Positions 46,251-56,905 of a DNA stretch of 64,000 nt are shown here, in pieces (position 1 is the stretch's first letter; each line of letters opens with the position of its first letter). The translations under genes were made by a program, and so were the position numbers. The notes below the pieces were generated by a model that saw nothing but the letters and a program-made list of their open reading frames with translations, had not been told where the DNA came from and ran no database searches. The DNA comes from Codonopsis lanceolata. Lineage: Eukaryota > Streptophyta > Magnoliopsida > Asterales > Campanulaceae. Location: contig CM028377.1 in NCBI GenBank assembly GCA_013146195.2, positions 5,184,239-5,248,238 of the forward strand. The letters are read 5' to 3'.

Positions 46251-47111
46251 TTATTCGGGAAATCTTTCTTTCTGCATATGTAACCAAAGCCAATCACCTG
46301 GTTCAAACATCAATCTAACAAATACCCCACGTAACTTGATGAGACCATGATAATCACTAACAAAGTGCAGTCCTAACACAAATAACAATGTGGTAGGCAT
46401 GTTAGATAAGGCTTTATCAATTCCTTTACACTTTACCTTCCAAGAAGCAATTTCACAATGCTCTAAGGTCTTACCTTCCAATGAATTCATATATATTTCA
46501 TGCAATCCATAGATCTTGTGATAGAATCGTGTAACATGGAAAATATCATCTATTTCGCGATATGCACCAACATAATTCATCAATGAAATATCATGTACTC
46601 TCACAATTATAAAATTCTTATAATGATGAATTTTAGACATACCATACAAACTTACCAACTTAAGACCTAACAAAGCATCAAGGAAAACATCAACAATTCC
46701 ATGGTATGTTTCCAAATAATATATATTCAGATTTACAATCTTTTTATCATGCATAAAACTCTTAACATGATGAACTCTAGTATTATTCCATGCATAATTA
46801 TGAATTTTCTGCCCAACTTGCAATTTAAACATTCTAACAAGGTCTAGTGGCTTAACAAGTTTTCGTATGAATAATCTACCCACATGGTCAATCAAATTAT
46901 CAACATCAATATCTCCAAAAAGTTCGAGTTTGTTACCTAGGTCATGGTAACCAACATGCATCAACTCATTATTCTTTTCTCCACTCAATTTAGTGTCATA
47001 GGAAGAAGTAAGATCGTACCTCGGTGAAAGTGTAGGAACTACAACAATCTCCTTACTCGGTTGATATCCCCATTTGAATCTCACAACTTCCTTGCTTAGT
47101 TTAGGAAGCAC
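46251..47111 (-). CDS. Element D unrecognised open segment in place of RT/RNase H/integrase core
   Basis: A 286-residue frame without stops. Only the last 25 residues (FEPGDWLWLHMQKERFPE region) are recognisable as integrase tail. The rest is rich in His, Tyr, Leu, Asp and Val, for example HDLGNKLELFGDIDVDNLID, 'KLVKPLDLVRMFKLQVGQKIHNY', 'NLNIYYLETYHGIVDVFLDAL' and 'REIDDIFHVTRFYHKIYGLHE'. I see no YxDD, no RNase H acidic motif, no D-D-E core, no zinc finger, no signal peptide and no clear membrane span. It is in the same frame as the protease linker upstream (47729-47148) and separated by one TGA at 47148. A stop-free run of this length in AT-rich DNA is unlikely by chance, so it is or was translated. 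I cannot name a family. Confidence 0.6.
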   Translation of the reverse strand: MLPKLSKEVVRFKWGYQPSKEIVVVPTLSPRYDLTSSYDTKLSGEKNNELMHVGYHDLGNKLELFGDIDVDNLIDHVGRLFIRKLVKPLDLVRMFKLQVGQKIHNYAWNNTRVHHVKSFMHDKKIVNLNIYYLETYHGIVDVFLDALLGLKLVSLYGMSKIHHYKNFIIVRVHDISLMNYVGAYREIDDIFHVTRFYHKIYGLHEIYMNSLEGKTLEHCEIASWKVKCKGIDKALSNMPTTLLFVLGLHFVSDYHGLIKLRGVFVRLMFEPGDWLWLHMQKERFPE

Positions 47112-47147
47112 CCCATGACAAACTTGTGGAAGAGAGTTAACAATACT

Positions 47148-47729
47148 TCAGAACATGATTTCAACTTTGTTAGTATTTAAAATTGCCTCATTACACCTAA
47201 GTACAATCATTGGCTTATTAAGAAACATTGCCTTTTTAACCTCACTTGCCCTAGCATAGAAACTCTTTTCTTTTCGCTCTTGGTTTTTCCCCTCATTTAC
47301 CTCTTTTATATTTTTATTGCTCACTTTGCTCTCCTTTTGCCCGGCTATCTCACTACTAGCTCTCATGTTTTCAGCTGGCCCCTCACTCTTGTTTTCACTC
47401 AATATCTCCTTTTGTTCGGCTTCTTTTATCTCTATGTTCTTTTCCTCACAAGTCGCACTCTTTTGTATACTAAGCTGATCTTCATCCACTTGCTTTGGAG
47501 TAAGTGGTGCAAATATAAAATTTTTGTTGTTGAAAACAAATGAGTACTTGTTCGTGTACCCATCATGGTGAACTCCCCTATCAAATTGCCAAGGCCTCCC
47601 TAGCAACATATGACTGGCCTGCATAGGCACCACATCACATAACACCTCATCCTCATATCTCCCAATCTTGAATTGCACCATCACTTGCTTATTCACCTTC
47701 ACCTCTCCACTATCATTCAACCATTGCAA
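47148..47729 (-). CDS. Element D protease C-terminal half and linker
   Basis: Begins 'MQWLNDSGEVKVNKQVMVQFKIG' and 'VVPMQASHMLLGRPWQFDRG', the second half of plant gypsy protease and its boundary. A long Glu/Lys-rich linker follows. It is in frame with gag-protease upstream across one TGA at about 47746. In full elements RT starts soon after; here the linker leads to the unrecognised segment. Confidence 0.75.
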   Translation of the reverse strand: MQWLNDSGEVKVNKQVMVQFKIGRYEDEVLCDVVPMQASHMLLGRPWQFDRGVHHDGYTNKYSFVFNNKNFIFAPLTPKQVDEDQLSIQKSATCEEKNIEIKEAEQKEILSENKSEGPAENMRASSEIAGQKESKVSNKNIKEVNEGKNQERKEKSFYARASEVKKAMFLNKPMIVLRCNEAILNTNKVEIMF

Positions 47730-47747
47730 TTTGTATGGTTTTGGATG

Positions 47748-48713
47748 TCAAATCAATGGTATCTCCAATTTTGTAACCATGGTAGTACTAGCCACGTTAG
47801 TGCAACTACCCCCATCTATGATTACTCCACAATTCCTACCCTTTACTTGACAACGAATATGAAATATGTTCTCCCATTGCAAAGTTTCATCCTCCTCTCT
47901 AGCTTGGACATTCATTACCCTCCTAGTCACCAAACTCACCCTATCTACTATCTCCTCCTCAACCTCCTCCAAAGGTGGTATTTGTGAATACACCTCCTCC
48001 TCATCCTTGGATGAGAACTCTCCATTCTCCCTCATAACCAACACCTTCTTGTTCACACACTCATTGGCAAAGTGCCCCATACCTTGACACTTGTAACATC
48101 GAATGTCTCTTGTCTTGGTTCTAGTGTGTTCGGGTTTTGAAGTAGAAGTAGGTGTAGATGTTGTAACCTTTGGTGTTTCAAGCCTAGACTTCACAAAAGT
48201 TTTATCTTCCCTTTGATTTCCATAATTAGGCTTCCAATTAGAGTTAGGGAAAACTCGTGCATTACCCCTCCTCTTGTGTTGTTGCTCTACCTTAATGGAC
48301 TTTTGAACTAGTTCATTAATGTCTACATACGTTTGCAACTCCACCACATTAGCAATCTCCTTATTTAACCCCATTAGAAAACGGGCCATGGTTGCCTCAC
48401 TATCCTCCTCTCTGTGTGCCCTAATCATAGTAACCTCTATCTCTTTGTAGTACTCCTCTACACTCTTAGTACCTTGCCTCAAGGTTTGTAGTCTTTGGTG
48501 TAGGTCCCTATAATAATGAGATGGTACGAACCGTCTCCTCATCACTCTTTTCATCTCCTCCCAAGTCTCAACTTGAGGTTCCCTATATCTCCCTCTATCC
48601 ACCCTCATCTTTTCCCACCAAACCGCAGCATAGTCGGAAAATTTAATGGCGGCTAGTTTGACTTTCTTCAAGTCGGTATAATTATGGTACCCAAAAATTC
48701 TCTCCATTTTCAT
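47748..48713 (-). CDS. Element D gag and protease N-terminal half
   Basis: Retrotransposon gag body: 'KVKLAAIKFSDYAAVWWEKM', 'WEEMKRVMRRRFVPSHYYRDL', 'RQGTKSVEEYYKEIE' and 'RFLMGLNKEIANVVELQTY'. The knuckle is CYKCQGMGHFANEC. Protease follows with IIDGGSCTNVAS (active-site Asp kept), and the frame ends at TGA after 'TKLEIPLI'. The 73-residue start of gag lies at 48847-49068 and is separated by an in-frame-type stop and a shift near 48740-48840. Gag packages the element RNA. Confidence 0.85.
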   Translation of the reverse strand: MKMERIFGYHNYTDLKKVKLAAIKFSDYAAVWWEKMRVDRGRYREPQVETWEEMKRVMRRRFVPSHYYRDLHQRLQTLRQGTKSVEEYYKEIEVTMIRAHREEDSEATMARFLMGLNKEIANVVELQTYVDINELVQKSIKVEQQHKRRGNARVFPNSNWKPNYGNQREDKTFVKSRLETPKVTTSTPTSTSKPEHTRTKTRDIRCYKCQGMGHFANECVNKKVLVMRENGEFSSKDEEEVYSQIPPLEEVEEEIVDRVSLVTRRVMNVQAREEDETLQWENIFHIRCQVKGRNCGVIIDGGSCTNVASTTMVTKLEIPLI

Positions 48714-48846
48714 CTCCCACTCTAGGTATAGTTATGGATCATTTTTACTCGTGAAAGTAGGCACCTTCAATTTTACTCCATTCATGTTATTATCTTCTCT
48801 ATTTCCTCCCCATCTATTCATGTCTCTCCTATCATTTGAGTCCCAA

Positions 48847-49068
48847 TTAATCCTCTCCACCGAACTCCTCTTCTAGATTACGTTTGGGTATTTCTCTAGG
48901 TTCAACTGGACTTTGACTCTTACTTGCATTACCTATCACATCAAGTTTCTCATTAAACTCCTCACTCATCTTACCCATCACCTCATGCATCTCCTCCCTT
49001 TGTTCCCTCATCATCTTTTCCATTTTAGCCATCATGGCTTCCATGAACAATTTATTATCAGTTGCCAT
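48847..49068 (-). pseudogene. Element D gag start
   Basis: MATDNKLFMEAMMAKMEKMM, then a helical Glu/Lys/Met-rich stretch. It starts about 755 bases after the primer site. It is followed in another frame by 'NRWGG' text and a TAA in the conserved 'NDPxLYLEWE' segment, which blocks readthrough to the main gag. Confidence 0.7.
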
Positions 49069-49822
49069 TTTAATTTCCTCACCAAACTCCCTTATGTGTA
49101 TCTCTCCACTCGTGTTTACCTACTCTCTCTCACCTTCAATTCTTCCAAGTTCTAAAAGAACTAACAAATAAAATCGGTGAATTCAGGAGTAAACAAACCA
49201 AACTCAATCAATAGAATTTAACGTATAGAAATAATGAATTAATAATAGAATTCTAAGGATGAAAGGCTCAAAGATCAATTTGTAAAAGAAGATTCAATAA
49301 TAATTTTCAAACCTAGATGATAGTAAATACTTCAAGCTTCTCAATTCAAACAACTAGCAATTTCCAACTCCAAGCAATCACAATTTTTCGGCAACTAGCA
49401 ATACTTTTTTTTTTTAATCTGAATTTTTTTTTCTGTATTTTTTCTTTCGGATCAGTTTTTTTTTTGTCAGAATATTTTATTTTTAATTAAACTATGCTGT
49501 CCGAAATTAATTTAAACAGCAATTTTTTTTTCCCGTGAACAGTACCGATGAACATCACCATGAACAGTGCCATATGAACAGTAACGCCGTGAACAGTGAT
49601 ACCGACGTGAACAGTACGACGTGACGTGAACAGTAACGGTGAACCGATTTTCTTTTTTTTTGGATTTATAACCCTAGAAGATTAGGGTTTTGAAACAAAA
49701 ACAAAGAAATCGAAAAGAACAAATTAAGATTGAAGATCCTAATTCGAAGTAGGAAGAGAAACAAATTGATAATCAAAATAAGAACAATTTTAAAATAAGA
49801 TAGATTATGGAAACGAACCTTG
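49069..49822 (-). other. Element D 5' leader
   Basis: Non-coding between primer site and gag. It contains four to five repeats of a GTGAACAGT phrase between 49535 and 49645, with alternating 'acg/atg/cacc' spacers. Confidence 0.6.
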
Positions 49823-49834
49823 GCTCTGATACCA
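49823..49834 (-). promoter_or_regulatory. Primer binding site of element D (initiator tRNA-Met)
   Basis: Minus strand TGGTATCAGAGC, three bases from the LTR. Confidence 0.88.
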
Positions 49835-49837
49835 AAA

Positions 49838-50740
49838 TGATACGATCTTCTCGGAAGACTTCGTTGAAGAACGAATTACTCACGCGGCGGAAGCTTAGGA
49901 TCGAAGGATGTTTTGCGGGGGTGACACCTCGACCCAACAATTAGCACGAATGGAACCTTTGCATGTACAGCCGCAACCCGCAATCGTAGCAATTGAAGAA
50001 CCTAAGTATTGTGAATAACGGCACAATAGGTATGGAATTCCTATTGATAAGTTAGGTTTCGAATACAACGGAATCACACCGAAGTATTCACAAGTTCATG
50101 AAGAACAAGGAGGTTTCAAAGAAAACACTCAAAACTATATTATCTCAATAATAGAAAGTTAAACTCCTTTACAATGAAAGGAAAATACCTATTTATAACC
50201 TTACAAGTAAATCCTAATACTTGGAGAAAAAGAAACCCTAAAAATAACTAAAATAATTAAAACCCTAATAATCTCGTTTTTCTACAAGGGCCTATTTTTT
50301 AAAATTGCATTTTGGCCCCAAAAGTCTTCCAATTGTTATTAAAAGCTCCCCAAGTCATATCTGAACATGTGGGGACCCTTTTTAAGGCTTCCTTTTCCGT
50401 AATGAGCTGTTTAAAAGCTGATTCGGCACAAAATAGTAGGTTCGGGGACCCTTGCGGTCGCAAGCCCTATTTAACCTTGCGCCCGGAAGGTCTCCAGAAT
50501 GTTGCTCGTGCAATAATAAGGCATGCAATCGTCCCTCTTGACTTGGATCACATTCACTAGCTTCCTTTGACCCTTTGGGCGTTCTCTTCATGGCTCATTG
50601 CTCGTGCTTCTATCTCCATTGTCTCACGAACCATTCCATTGACTTCTTCACATATTTTCTTGGCTCTAGCTCGTGTGACCGGTCCAATGGTTGTCGGTAT
50701 TGGTGTTGAGTTGTTGACGTTGTTGGGGATGTCTTCATCA
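49838..50740 (-). repeat. 5' LTR of element D (903 bp)
   Basis: Near-identical to 45167-46068. TATTTATA at 50190-50197 is a minus-strand TATAAATA. A perfect TTAGC duplication follows. Confidence 0.88.
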
Positions 50741-51064
50741 TTAGCTTCCCGGAAATAGTGAGAAAAAATGAATCTCCTCTAAGATTGAATTTAGAGAATA
50801 TCTCTAACAATATAAGAGTGAACCCAGGGAAGATTATGACCACTAGTGAAGCAATCAAAAATAACCTTCGAGTCAGTTTCAATAATCACATCGTGATAAC
50901 CATGAACATGAAGTCATTTCACACCAAAATAGAGAGCTTTGATCTCAGCAACCATGTTCGAGCAAACCTTATAAAACTGAGAATAAGCAAAGATGCAACG
51001 GCCCATAGAAGAGGAGTTAATCTAGGCAACAGAATGAACTAAAATCTGCTTCCTTCAGCCAAAC

Positions 51065-51068
<4 letters not shown>

Positions 51069-51105
<37 letters not shown>

Positions 51106-52076
51106 TTGTGTAAAACGGTTTTACGAATATTTTTTGTAAGACGAATCATTTTTACCCGATCGGTGTATTGGTGGATTGAGCTGTGAGAGAGTACGTCTTC
51201 ATTTTACGAATTAATATCCATAAGACCGTTTTATAAGAGACTTACTCATATATATTTGCCACAAATTCTAGTTTGCCAATTGCATCCTTTTTATTATTAT
51301 TGCTTTTGTGTTTAGTTTCAATAAATGTGAGCAAACTGGAATTAGTTTAAAGAATTTTCACTGGAATTAAGTAGTACAAAGGAGATCTAATTTGTTTCTC
51401 CTGATCCAATGACAATACCCCTCATCCTGATCCCGTCTCTATAGAATTCAGGATTTTAATTTCTTTCTCGATCTCGTTACCGATAAGTGTCGGGATCCGA
51501 CGAATTGGGATCCCGATAATTCGGGAGATAAAAATCTTGTAATCCCGACTATAATATTTATAAAAAATATCTTCCGACACTAAAATATTTTTAGAATATC
51601 TCCATCATAGTTAAGATATAAGACTATATATATACAAATATACTTAAATATTTATTTAATGGTGAGTATTGATGAATCTGTCATTATGAACAAAATGCAC
51701 CACTCACTCGCAGTAGAAGAGCCGCACTAAGTGCAGAAACATGATAGACAAAAAAAATCTATAACATTATGAAAATAAATTTAAAAAATACCATTAAGTA
51801 ATTTTAGCAAACACAAACTAGACATTTTTTGAAAGATAATCTCTTTGCTTGACAAATCATATCCACCAACAATCCTCTGAAGTTTAAAAAACTCTCACAA
51901 TAATTTTTTAAAAAAATAAATAAATTTAGTCGGGTCAGGTCGGGAATACTAACGGGATTGATAATTATTCTGAGTACTATCCTGAAATAAGTCGGGATCG
52001 GGATTATGTCGGGTCGGGAAAAGCAGGACTTTTGTCTGCCCGTCTTTTAGTTTTAATAGTCCATTAGTAATAAAAT
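51069..52076. repeat. Duplicated segment Y, copy I (empty site for the MITE of copy II)
   Basis: Starts in (TA)n (51069-51104). It contains an inverted repeat around GTAAAACGGTTTTAC and ATAAGACCGTTTTAT (51111-51240), then GGGATCCCGA-rich text to 52076. It matches 54538-56149 except for the MITE there. GAATTGGGATCCCG at 51501 is the empty target. Confidence 0.8.
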
Positions 52077-52427
52077 CTGTAACCCAAAGATGAAGATGAA
52101 CATTGTTTATCCAGATTTGTAATTTCATTATTTACAGTTAGACCCCTTTATAAAGTTACTTTTGTTTTTCTTTGAGATTTGACTTTGACTTTGATAATTC
52201 AATGTTATAATTGTCCAAATATAAGGGCAAAAAAGGGATTTCACTCAAATTTAACGTCCTGGGCTAACGCCCGTTAGAAAATGGCCTCGCTTGCATCATA
52301 GCAAAAGTTGGGTGGCCAAAAGAGATATTTCAAACTTTTGGTGGCCGAATTGTAAAAAGGGGTAAAGTTGGGTGACTCATTTGTGTGTTTTACCTATTAG
52401 ATATAGACTTTGAGGTCCATTTAATTG
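52077..52427. other. Unassigned sequence left of P element copy II
   Basis: No coding potential recognised. It is presumably part of the Helitron or its cargo in copy II. Confidence 0.4.
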
Positions 52428-52674
52428 GTTTGGTGTAGCGTGTAAATCGGAATCATCGAACCACGAAATCGAACCGAATCAAACCAAATTGATTTGTTTG
52501 GTTCGGTTTTGATCGAAAACGATTCGGTTTCAACAATTGGAAAACCACTCGTATCGGTTTGCGGTTTTTGGTATCAAATTAAATTGAACAAAACCAAACC
52601 AACCTATATATTTTTATTTATTTATTATATAATGTATATTTTATATCGTTTGTTAAATATTCTAAACTTTTAGA

Positions 52675-53464
52675 CAAGGTTCTAAAAATCGTTAGGCGGC
52701 CGTTAGGTGGGACACTAGCGCCTAGGGGACTAATCAGGGCCTATAATTAAGGCATAATTACCATTTTTTGATAATTTACATCAAAGATCAAACACATTGA
52801 CTACAATTTTTTTTTATATTTGTCATTTTATCAAACAGTTGTCTATATTTGTAAAATGAACAAAAAAATACAAACCTACCACTAATCCTAATTCTCAACA
52901 ACCACAAAGCAATAAACCAGCCAAGTTTAAAACCAAAAACAAAAAAAAATATTACTCAACCTACCTACTGTCCCTACAACCCATAGTCTAACATATCCTC
53001 TTTAATCCCTTCTCATTCTAAATTATGAGTCTCGAGACAGCCCCCTTCTTCTTCTTTCTTCTATCTATCTAGTAGACCGACAACCATTTTTTCTTCCTTT
53101 TTTTTTCTTTTCTCTCTCTCTCTCTCTCTCTCTCTCCGGCAAACCGACTCTTCTCATTTTTTTCATCCTCCTAGATCTAACCCTTTAATATGTCCCCTCT
53201 CTCATCCCACCGAATATCCATAAAATAAAACCCCTTTTCTTTCTACCTCCCTCTCTGCCTCACCATTACCACTCCCCCTTCCTTCTCCAGTTCGCCTCCC
53301 CTTTCTTCTCCGGTCACCGCATGCCACAAAATCAAAGCTACAAAAATAAATTAAGGTCGGCGAAGTTTGGAGTAGGCAGCGACTAAGAAAGTCGCGGCAG
53401 TAGAGAGGGGCCTAGTGCCTAGGCAAGGCCTAGGCGGAGCTAGGCGGGGAGTTTTAAAGCACTG
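52675..53464. mobile_element. Q element copy 1 (790 bp, CCTAGGCG-rich), inside P
   Basis: Starts CAAGGTTCTAAAAATCG and ends GTTTTAAAGCACTG, imperfect inverted repeats. Flanks are CTTTTAGA (52667-52674) and CTTTTACA (53465-53472), an 8 bp duplication with one mismatch. The interior has TAGGCG/CTAGGC tracts near both ends and a pyrimidine-rich centre including (TC)n at about 53112. It is related to 59057-59580. Confidence 0.72.
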
Positions 53465-53485
53465 CTTTTACATCATCTTGATTTA

Positions 53486-53488
<3 letters not shown>

Positions 53489-53545
<57 letters not shown>
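53489..53545. repeat. (AT)n microsatellite, 57 bases
   Basis: Uninterrupted AT dinucleotides just right of the Q element, inside P. Confidence 0.9.
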
Positions 53546-53546
<1 letters not shown>

Positions 53547-53892
53547 TAAACAAACAAAATCTTGAATGTTGGATGACTATTATTTCTTCCGTTATTTGTG
53601 TTTATTTTGTAACTTGTATTGTAATCTTTATGATAATTTTTTTTACTAGGTTATTATCTAATTTTTATGTTAATTTCAGATTAAAATCTTATTTTTATTA
53701 TTATTCTTAATGATTGTTAAGTTGATTAAAAGCAATTTACATAAACCACAAAATCGAACCAAACCAAACCGAACCGAGTGATTTGGTTCGGTTTGGTTCC
53801 AATCCTTCTTCAGTTACATTTGAAATTTTTGGGACCAATAGGGTGTAATTCAATTTGTGATTTTGGCCTAAACCAAACCACTTACACCGTTA

Positions 53893-54403
53893 GTTTGGTG
53901 TGTCAAAATATGTGTTTTTGAGTGTATGTGAAATAATACTATGGTTTTGAACTTTTATTGGACAAGAGGACGTACCACAGGCACAGCCCACCCTTTAGGG
54001 TTCCTTTAGTGAGAGAAAGTGGGGAAGGATAGAGAAAATGTGTGTATAGCCCACATTGGGTATTGGTTTAAAAAAAATCGTTTATTATGTGCATTTATAT
54101 GTCGTAGTTTATAGAGTAACAAATCGGTCTGATTTGAATTTATTGATATCGGTAAAAATGAAAAACCAACTAAGAAAACAACAAATATTGTGTATAAGGA
54201 AGTTTTTTAGAATATATAAGGATTAGTGATATACAGATGTGTTTTTGTTAATAAACCGATTCTACTTATTTAATCCTATAAGATTTTTTTTCGTCTTTAT
54301 TTTGTTTATGTGCGATTTGTTGAAAATTTATGTAAGTTTTAGTAACTTAAAATTTATCCTCTTTATTTGACCTGCATTTAATACACGGATAAAAAAAAAC
54401 TAG
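53893..54403 (+). mobile_element. Helitron 3' end, copy II
   Basis: Matches 44150-44675. The terminal hairpin is decayed (TGCATTTAATACA at about 54373), and ATAAAAAAAAACTAG ends at 54403, followed by TTATAGC. The Helitron body continues left of the P element. Confidence 0.7.
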
Positions 54404-54536
54404 TTATAGCTAATGTAGAATTGTACTAGTTAGGATGCTTAAAATTTAGGAATAATGGTGGTTAGTTAGAATGAAGAATCCACCATTTATTTGATTCCAT
54501 GACAGGGAGGAGGTGTAGGTATTGATATTGAGTATA

Positions 54537-54572
<36 letters not shown>

Positions 54573-56149
54573 TGAATCTTTTTTATACGATTCATTGTGT
54601 ATTGGTAAATTGAGTTATGAAAGAGTAAGGCTTCATTTTACGAATTAAGATCCATAAGACCGTCTTATAAGAGACTTACTCATATATATTTACCACAAAT
54701 TCCAGTATGCCAATTGCATCCTTTTTATTATTATTGCTTTTACGTTTAGTTTCAGTAAATGTGAGCAAACTGGAATAAGTTTAAAGAATTTTCACTGGAA
54801 TTAAGTAGTACAAAGGAGATCTAATTTGTTTCTCCTGATCGAATGACAATACTCCTCATCATATCCCGATATGTAGATCCCGTCCCTATAGATTTCAAGA
54901 TTTTAATTTCTTTCTCGAACTCGTTACCGATAAGTGTCGGGATCCGATGAATTAGACCATCTCCAACCCAAAAACCCCAATTTGGGTCCAAACTTACCCC
55001 AACTTGGGACAGTTTCAGCACTATCCACTATTCCAACTCCAACCCTTCACACCAAATCTTACACCAAAAAGAATATTCCTTAGTATATTCTATTTTGATT
55101 TTCTACTATAATATTTAAAATTGTAATTATTAAGATTACACAATTAATAATAATTATATCTAATAAGTTTATTTTTATAATATTATTTATATAATTAATT
55201 ATATATTAAAATTAGTAATTTAATATATTTTAAATTACAAACCATTTGATAAAATTACATTATTAATATTTATTACATAGCTATTATTAGTTATTAATCA
55301 ATTAAAATATTTTTAAATTCATAATATAAATTATGAATTATTTTTTGTATTTAAAAATCAATTTGTTGTATTTAAAAATCAATTTTTTATTTTAAAAAGA
55401 TGTGGGTCCCATCAACCCCAATTTGGGGTTGGATGAATAGTGTTGCCCCAAATTTGGGGTAATACTATTCATGGTCTCAAATTGGTGTTGGGTTTGGGGG
55501 TTGGGTTGGAATGGATTTGGGGTAAAGTTGGACCCAATTTGGGGTTTTGGGGTATGGGTTGGAGTTGCTCTTAGGATCTCGATTGTTCGAGAGATAAAAA
55601 TCTTGTAATCCCGACTATAATATTTATGAACAATATCTTCCGACACTAAAATATTTTAAAAATATCTCCATCATAGTTAAGATATCAGACAATATATTTA
55701 CAAATATACTTGATTAATATTTATGTAATGGTGGGTATCGATGAATCTGTCATTATAAACAAAATGCACCCCTCACTCACAGTAGAAGAGCCGCACCAAG
55801 TACAGAAACGTGATAGAAAAAAAAATCTATAACACTATGAAAATGAATTTTACAAATACCATTAAGTAATTTTAGCAAACACAAACTAGACATTTTTTGA
55901 AAGATAATCTCTTGGTTTGACAAGTTATATCCACCAACAATCTTTCGGAGTTTAATTTTAAAAACTCTCACAATAATATTTTTTTAAAAATAAATAAATT
56001 TAGTCGGGTCAGGTCGGAAATACTGACGGGATTGATAATTATTCTAAGTATCGTCCTGAAATAAGCCGGATCGGGATTAATGCGGGTCGGGAAAAGCGGG
56101 ACTTTTGCCAGCCCGACTTTTAGTTTTAATAGTCCATTAGTAATAAAAT
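54404..56149. repeat. Helitron flank plus segment Y, copy II, with MITE insertion
   Basis: 54404-54538 matches 44676-44812, and 54538-56149 matches 51069-52076. In this copy the (TA)n tract at 54538-54570 has no LINE, and a MITE lies at 54955-55570. Together these show that duplication came first and the LINE and MITE later. Confidence 0.78.
54955..55570. mobile_element. Harbinger-like MITE (616 bp), duplication TTA
   Basis: Ends GACCATCTCCAACCC and GGGTTGGAGTTGCTC are imperfect inverted repeats, with further inverted text CCCCAATTTGGG. TTA occurs at 54952-54954 and 55571-55573. The paralogous empty site at about 51501 confirms the exact ends. There is no coding capacity. TTA duplications and this end sequence fit the PIF/Harbinger group. 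Confidence 0.82.
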
Positions 56150-56241
56150 GATATTTTTATGTCTTAATTTTTTAAAGTAAACTTTTTAAATGAAACATCC
56201 AAAAATAGAATAGTTGACTATTTGTCTTATAAACGGACGGA
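56150..56241. mobile_element. Half of a Stowaway-like MITE
   Basis: Matches the right half of the MITE at 63460-63643 ('tgtcttaattttttaaag' to 'acggacggag'). The left half is missing. Confidence 0.6.
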
Positions 56242-56905
56242 GCATATTCTTATCAAGCTAGCTCTTTTGAGGCTCTTGGTTCCAATTTTTGCTCAATCAC
56301 ACGTATAAGGTTTCAATTTTTGCTACAGTTGAGGGTCTATAATTTTTGGATGAAATTTCGTCATGTATCATCCATATGGAGTTCATCAAATACCTTATTT
56401 TGTTGAATAGATATTTTTTCTTTTTTTTTTTTTAACCGGATCGACATGGTTAGCTGGGTTGTCATATTGACAAAATCAATAGGAGGTTTGGATTCCACCC
56501 AAACTGTTCATTTTAAAAATTTTAATTATTAATAGATAATATATAACTTATTTAATTATCGGTCATAATTATAAAAATATTTATAGTATAATCAATATGT
56601 TAATAACAAATGTGAGGGTAAAGTTAAAATATTAAGGAGATAATAAATATTTTATTTTAAAGTAGACTTTTAAAATAAAAATCTCAAAATAATATAGTAT
56701 ATTATTTATCAGAGGATTTATCTTTCAAGACTTACATTTCATAACTAAGGAATTGCAAAGAGAAGAGTAGAAAAAACCAATATAAGAACACTGGGGAAGG
56801 TTGGTTTGGGGTATTGAAAATACCTATTATAACATAGTTTTGCATGTGCAGAACAGCAGAACCTAAGCCATAGATAGAAAAAGAAAAAGCGTGAGTGTGG
56901 TGCTG
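56242..56905. other. Upstream region of the glycine-rich gene
   Basis: AT-rich, with no element ends recognised except a poly-T tract at about 56420. The 75 bases before the start codon are purine-rich and could be a 5' UTR. No certain TATA box. Confidence 0.4.

Larger units (their letters stand above)
45167..50740 (-). mobile_element. Ty3-gypsy element D, compact (5.6 kb), pol core replaced by an unrecognised open segment
   Basis: LTRs at 45167-46068 and 49838-50740 (TGATACGATC...CATCA), with a perfect duplication TTAGC at 45162-45166 and 50741-50745. The minus-strand order is 5' LTR, primer site, gag with knuckle, protease, linker, an unrecognised segment, then the C-terminal tail of gypsy integrase that runs into the 3' LTR. 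RT, RNase H and integrase core are absent. The LTRs are nearly identical by eye, so it moved recently, presumably with enzymes from a full-length relative. Confidence 0.88.
44861..51068 (-). mobile_element. 5'-truncated LINE (RNase H end and 3' UTR), split by gypsy element D
   Basis: On the minus strand, 51050-50746 and 45166-44880 form one RNase H-like LINE C-terminus: 'AEIKALYFGVK', 'VIIETDSKVIFDC', 'PWVHSYIVRDI', then after element D 'NKAVDSLANLACDTHS' and a stop after 'CNTPYVRFS'. Acidic residues of RNase H (Glu, Asp, Asp) are kept, though two stops (TAG near the start, TGA after 'FGVK') and a frameshift break it. A (TAAA)n tail at 44860-44881 marks the 3' end. It sits in a (TA)n tract that is uninterrupted in copy II (54538-54570). 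Confidence 0.8.
52436..53892. mobile_element. P element (hAT-like, AACCGAACC-rich), copy II, split by a Q element
   Basis: Ends are TAGCGTGTAAATCGG and CCACTTACACCGTTA, imperfect inverted repeats. A perfect 8 bp duplication GTTTGGTG is at 52428-52435 and 53893-53900. Subterminal tracts alternate AACCGAACC and GGTTCGGTTTGG. An element of the same family in opposite orientation is at 57362-57901. No transposase is encoded, and 8 bp duplications suggest hAT enzymes. Confidence 0.72.

Noticed and set aside
45640..50560. The same 82-residue frame twice on the plus strand (45640-45888 and 50312-50560)
   Set aside because: They lie in the two LTRs of element D, opposite to its transcription.
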